From: Constrictibacter sp. MBR-5
GTDB lineage: Bacteria > Pseudomonadota > Alphaproteobacteria > JAJUGE01
DNA length: 64,000 bases
NCBI RefSeq assembly: GCF_040549485.1
Contig: NZ_JBEPTK010000014.1
Span: 1-64,000 of the forward strand
Direction of reading: 5' to 3'
The translations under genes were made by a program, and so were the position numbers. This document shows, one piece after another, positions 60,949-64,000 of the stretch. Within the stretch, counting starts at the first letter, position 1; each line of letters begins with the position of its first letter. The notes below the pieces were generated by a model. The model was not told the DNA's origin, ran no database searches, and saw nothing but the letters and a program-made list of their open reading frames with translations.

Positions 60949-62967
60949 TTATCCGGTCCCGGTGGCGCCACTGTCAATCGGCGCGCGCGCCGCGGGTGCC
61001 CGGCGGCCGGCCGGCCGTGCCTTTCGGCCACGGGTCGGCGCCCCGACGCGATAGCGCCGGTCGGCCAGCGAGACGAGGCCGCCGAGGGTCATGATGACCG
61101 CTCCCGCCCAGAGCCAGGGCGCCAGCGGCTTGTCGTAGATGCGCACCGCCCAGCCGCCGTCCGGATAGGCGTCGCCGAGGACGACGTAGAGGTCGCCGAA
61201 GCCGGTCGTGCGGATCGCGGCCTCCGTCGTGTTGGTGCCGGCGACGGGATAGATGCGCTTCTCCGGCAGCAGGATCTCGCCGCTGCTCTCCAGGCGGAAG
61301 CGGCCGACGTCGGCGATGTAGTTCGGGCCTTCCGTACGCGACACGCCCTGGAAGGTCAGGCGATGGCCGGCGATCTCGATCCGGTCGCCCGGCCGGACGA
61401 CGCGGATGTCTTCGCTGGTCCAGGCGGTCAGGCCGACGAGGCCGGCCATCACGATGCCGACGCCGGCATGGGCGATCGTCATGCCCCAGGCCGAGCGCGG
61501 CAGGTTGCGGGCGCGGCTCCAGACGGTGGCGGCCGGCGCGCGGAACAGCGCGATGCGTTCCGCCACCTCGGCGAGCGCGCCCAGGACGAGCCAGGCGGCC
61601 AGCGCCAGGCCGAACACGGCCAGCAGCGGGCCGCCGCCGCGCCACCACCATGCGACGGCCCCGATCGCAGCGGCGCCGAGGGCGGCCATCCAGACGCGCT
61701 GTGCCACGCCGGCGAGGTCGGCACGCTTCCAGGCGAGGAACGGGCCGAGCGGCACCAGCAGCAGCAGCGCCGCCATCAGCGGCCCGAAGGTCGCGTTGAA
61801 ATAGGGCGGCCCCACCGAAATCTTGCCGCCGCCGACCGCGTCCAGGAACAGCGGGTAGAGCGTACCGAAGAACACCGTCGCGGTCGCCGTGCAGAGGACG
61901 AGGTTGTTCAGGACGAGCGCGCCCTCGCGGCTGACCGGGGCGAAGAAGCCCTCGCTGCGCAGCGACGGCGCGCGGATCGCATAGAGGGTGAGCGCGCCGC
62001 CGATCGCGACGACCAGCAGCAGCAGGATGAAGATGCCGCGCTCCGGGTCGGTGGCGAAGGCGTGCACCGAGGTGAGCACGCCCGAGCGGACCAGGAAGGT
62101 GCCGATCAGGCTGAGCGAGAAGGTCAGGATGGCGAGCAGGATGGTCCAGCTCTTCAGCGCGTTGCGCTTCTCCACCACCGTCGCCGAATGCAGCAGCGCA
62201 GTGCCCGACAGCCAGGGCAACAGCGAGGCATTCTCGACCGGATCCCAGAACCAGAAGCCGCCCCAGCCGAGCTCGTAATAGGCCCACCAGCTGCCCAGCG
62301 CGATGCCGAGCGTCAGGCCGCACCAGGCGAGCAGGGTCCAGGGCCGCACCCAGCGCGCCCAGGCGGCGTCGACGCGGCCCTCGATCAGCGCGGCAACGGC
62401 GAAGGAGAAGACGATCGAGAAGCCGACATAGCCGAGATAGAGGAAGGGCGGGTGGAAGGCGAGGCCGGGATCCTGGAGCAGCGGGTTGAGGTCGCGGCCG
62501 TCGGCCGGCGGCATCGGCAGCCGCGCGAACGGGTTCGAGGTGAAGAGCATGAAGGCGAGGAAGCCCGCCGAGATCATCGCCTGCACCGCCAGCGTGCGCG
62601 CCTGCAGCGTCTCCGGCAGGTTGCGCCCGAAACTGGCGACGGCGGCGCCGAACAGGGTGAGGATCAGCACCCAGAGCAGCAGCGAGCCCTCGTGGTTCCC
62701 CCAGACGCCGGAGATCTTGTAGATCAGCGGCTTCAGCGAATGGGAGTTGGCGACCACCAGTTCGACGGAAAAGTCCGACGTGACGAAGGCGTTGGTCAGC
62801 GCCAGGAAGGCCGCCAGGACCAGGAGGAACTGCAGCTGCGCCGCCGGCCGCGCCACGGCCGTCAGCCCCGGAATGCCGCGGGACGCGCCGATCAGCGGCA
62901 GCACGGACTGGAGCAGCGCCACCGCCAGAGCCATGACGACGGCGAAATGGCCGAGTTCGACGCTCAT
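60949..62967 (-). CDS. ccmF: Cytochrome c maturation protein CcmF
   Basis: 672 residues, about 15 membrane helices. The tryptophan-rich heme motif WGGFWFWDPVENAS near 234-247 is present, and conserved His residues flank it. It is the heme lyase core of System I and, with CcmH/I, attaches heme from CcmE to apocytochrome c. It follows ccmE by 30 bp. Downstream the operon meets argJ directly instead of the usual ccmG and ccmH, so the rest of the maturation genes must lie elsewhere. Confidence 0.93.
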   Translation of the reverse strand: MSVELGHFAVVMALAVALLQSVLPLIGASRGIPGLTAVARPAAQLQFLLVLAAFLALTNAFVTSDFSVELVVANSHSLKPLIYKISGVWGNHEGSLLLWVLILTLFGAAVASFGRNLPETLQARTLAVQAMISAGFLAFMLFTSNPFARLPMPPADGRDLNPLLQDPGLAFHPPFLYLGYVGFSIVFSFAVAALIEGRVDAAWARWVRPWTLLAWCGLTLGIALGSWWAYYELGWGGFWFWDPVENASLLPWLSGTALLHSATVVEKRNALKSWTILLAILTFSLSLIGTFLVRSGVLTSVHAFATDPERGIFILLLLVVAIGGALTLYAIRAPSLRSEGFFAPVSREGALVLNNLVLCTATATVFFGTLYPLFLDAVGGGKISVGPPYFNATFGPLMAALLLLVPLGPFLAWKRADLAGVAQRVWMAALGAAAIGAVAWWWRGGGPLLAVFGLALAAWLVLGALAEVAERIALFRAPAATVWSRARNLPRSAWGMTIAHAGVGIVMAGLVGLTAWTSEDIRVVRPGDRIEIAGHRLTFQGVSRTEGPNYIADVGRFRLESSGEILLPEKRIYPVAGTNTTEAAIRTTGFGDLYVVLGDAYPDGGWAVRIYDKPLAPWLWAGAVIMTLGGLVSLADRRYRVGAPTRGRKARPAGRRAPAARAPIDSGATGTG

Positions 62968-62997
62968 CGCGGGCCGCTCCCTCTCAACGGTCTCGGG

Positions 62998-63441
62998 CTA
63001 GTGCGCGGTGGTGCGCAGGTGGTCGGCCTGCTTCAGGGCGGCGGCGACCTCGGGCGGCATGTAGTTCTCGTCGTGCTTTGCGAGCACCTCGGCCGCCGCG
63101 AAAGAGCCGTCCGCCTCCAGCCGGCCGTTGACGATGACCCCCTGCCCTTCGCGAAAAAGGTCGGGAAGGATGCCGGTATAATGGACCGGCACCGTCTTCA
63201 CCGTATCGGTGATCCGGAAACTGACCCGGGCCGTGCGGGAATCGCGCACGACGCTGCCTTCCTCGACGAGGCCGCCGAGGCGGACGCGCTGCCCCGGCTC
63301 GACGCCCTTGGCCGCGAGTTCGGTCGGGCTGAAGAAGAAGACGAGATTGTCCTCGAACGCCGTCAGCATGAGCGCCGTCGCCGTGCCCAGCGAGAGCAGG
63401 GCCAGTCCGACGAGATAGAGGCGGCGGCGCTTGCGGGTCAT
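62998..63441 (-). CDS. ccmE: Cytochrome c maturation heme chaperone CcmE
   Basis: 147 residues. N-terminal membrane anchor (~8-28, YLVGLALLSLGTATALML), then an OB-fold and the heme-binding motif AKHDENYMP near 120-128, with the covalent His followed by Tyr. VNGRLEADGSF is also family-typical. It receives heme from CcmC and delivers it to CcmF. It precedes ccmF on the same strand, with a GTG- or ATG-type start at 63441 and basic residues MTRKRRR. Confidence 0.93.
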   Translation of the reverse strand: MTRKRRRLYLVGLALLSLGTATALMLTAFEDNLVFFFSPTELAAKGVEPGQRVRLGGLVEEGSVVRDSRTARVSFRITDTVKTVPVHYTGILPDLFREGQGVIVNGRLEADGSFAAAEVLAKHDENYMPPEVAAALKQADHLRTTAH

Positions 63442-63653
63442 GGCTCGATGCTAACGCGGCGGGCTGCTTCGGTCGCGCCCCATATGTGGCCCACCCGGCC
63501 GCCCGACGCCACCCCGCAGGCCGGCCGGGCGGCACTCGGTCGCGGGTGAGGCGACGGCGGATCCGCCCGGCATCGTTATTGCTCGGGTCCGGGGAGAGGC
63601 GGCATCATGGCGGCGGCTGCGCTCGAACGGCAGCCGCACCCGGGGAGGCGCGC

Positions 63654-64000
63654 ATGACGGGCGGTCGGATCGCGGGCTGGGCGTCGGCAGTGCTGGCGTG
63701 TCTCTGCATCCTCCTCGGCGCCGTCTCGGCGGCGGCCTCCTGCCTGCCGATCGCGCGGGCACCGGATTTCCGGGCGCGGCTGATCCCGGCCGCCGCCACC
63801 GATCTGATGCCGGGGCAGGTGGAGCTGACCTTTCTGGGGCATGCGAGCTTCCTGTTCCGCAGCCCGGAGGGCGCCACCGCCGTCACCGACTATAACGGCG
63901 TCCACCGGCCGCCGCTGGTGCCGGACATCGTGACGATGAACAACGCGCACCACACGCACTTCACCGACACGATCGATCCGGGGGTGAAGCACGTGCTGCG
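63654..64000 (+). CDS. MBL-fold hydrolase (UlaG-like), cut by the window end
   Basis: ATG 63654 with GGGGAGG upstream; 115 residues are seen and the frame is open at base 64000. Residues ~10-30 are a hydrophobic signal or anchor (AVLACLCILLGAVSAAAS). Then come LTFLGHASFLFRSPEG and NNAHHTHFTD, a variant of the HxHxDH metal motif of UlaG-type beta-lactamase-fold hydrolases. An exported N-terminus is unusual for UlaG relatives and suggests an extracytoplasmic substrate. The remainder is outside the window. Confidence 0.75.
   Translation, partial: MTGGRIAGWASAVLACLCILLGAVSAAASCLPIARAPDFRARLIPAAATDLMPGQVELTFLGHASFLFRSPEGATAVTDYNGVHRPPLVPDIVTMNNAHHTHFTDTIDPGVKHVL

Noticed and set aside
59587-63549. 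A 1320-codon plus-strand frame across argJ, ccmF and ccmE
   Set aside because: It is antisense to three clearly recognised genes, with charged low-complexity sequence and no motifs.
1-64000. CRISPR arrays, tRNA or rRNA genes, insertion sequences
   Set aside because: I looked for regularly spaced repeats, cloverleaf-like segments and transposase motifs and saw none.

Overview
The window is about 70% GC, has strong G/C preference at third codon positions, and looks like chromosome of an alphaproteobacterium, most likely Rhodospirillales in the broad sense. The support is gene content rather than a marker gene: argJ next to mutT, rpe / heparinase-like / purH in a row, a HisKA_2 sensor kinase divergent from a single-receiver regulator, System I ccmE-ccmF, a CtaA heme A synthase and an FNR-type regulator. 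I saw no tRNA, rRNA, insertion sequence or CRISPR array.

Layout. 1-3.3 kb: a lower-GC accessory segment with a truncated Mrr-like nuclease/STAND-type NTPase gene (defence-like) and an unrecognised partner gene. 3.5-11.1 kb: class II aldolase, two intergenic palindromic repeats, a three-domain acyl ligase-ACP-acyltransferase, a GrdB-like protein, a chimeric hydrolase/methyltransferase and an LLM flavin oxidoreductase. 11.1-12.7 kb: a small membrane protein and a TacA/TacT toxin-antitoxin pair. 12.7-14.7 kb: an arsR-arsI-acr3 operon whose three genes overlap by ATGA. 14.8-19.0 kb: a CnbZ-like deaminase, an FNR-type regulator with a perfect FNR box beside it that fronts a small ORF, a CorC/CNNM protein and an SDR. 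19.2-24.1 kb: ECF sigma factor, FecR anti-sigma, TonB receptor and an exported LTxxQ protein (iron uptake signalling). 24.2-28.6 kb: a sitABCD-type Mn/Fe importer divergent from mntR.

28.6-38.6 kb: an EamA exporter, a second perfect FNR box between a DksA-like gene and a ydcH-like gene, yajQ, a kinase-nucleotidyltransferase fusion, a cytoplasmic BisC-type molybdoenzyme, a Tat-type class A beta-lactamase, an MBL hydrolase, ctaA and several small membrane proteins. 38.7-46.8 kb: rpe, heparinase-like, purH, the sensor kinase/receiver pair and a K+/H+ antiporter. 47.1-51.8 kb: the complete three-gene N-acetylglutaminylglutamine amide (NAGGN) osmoprotectant locus.

52.9-55.7 kb (minus strand) is the most novel part: a compact RiPP-like locus. 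It has a 49-residue precursor with an exact lasso-peptide leader signature and a C-terminal Ser, a PqqD-type recognition protein, an HPr-kinase-like protein and an unrecognised 422-residue protein, with no lasso cyclase or leader peptidase in the window. 55.7-64 kb: a flavin monooxygenase remnant, an SDR, a chemoreceptor, mutT-argJ, ccmF-ccmE and the start of an MBL-fold gene cut by the window end.
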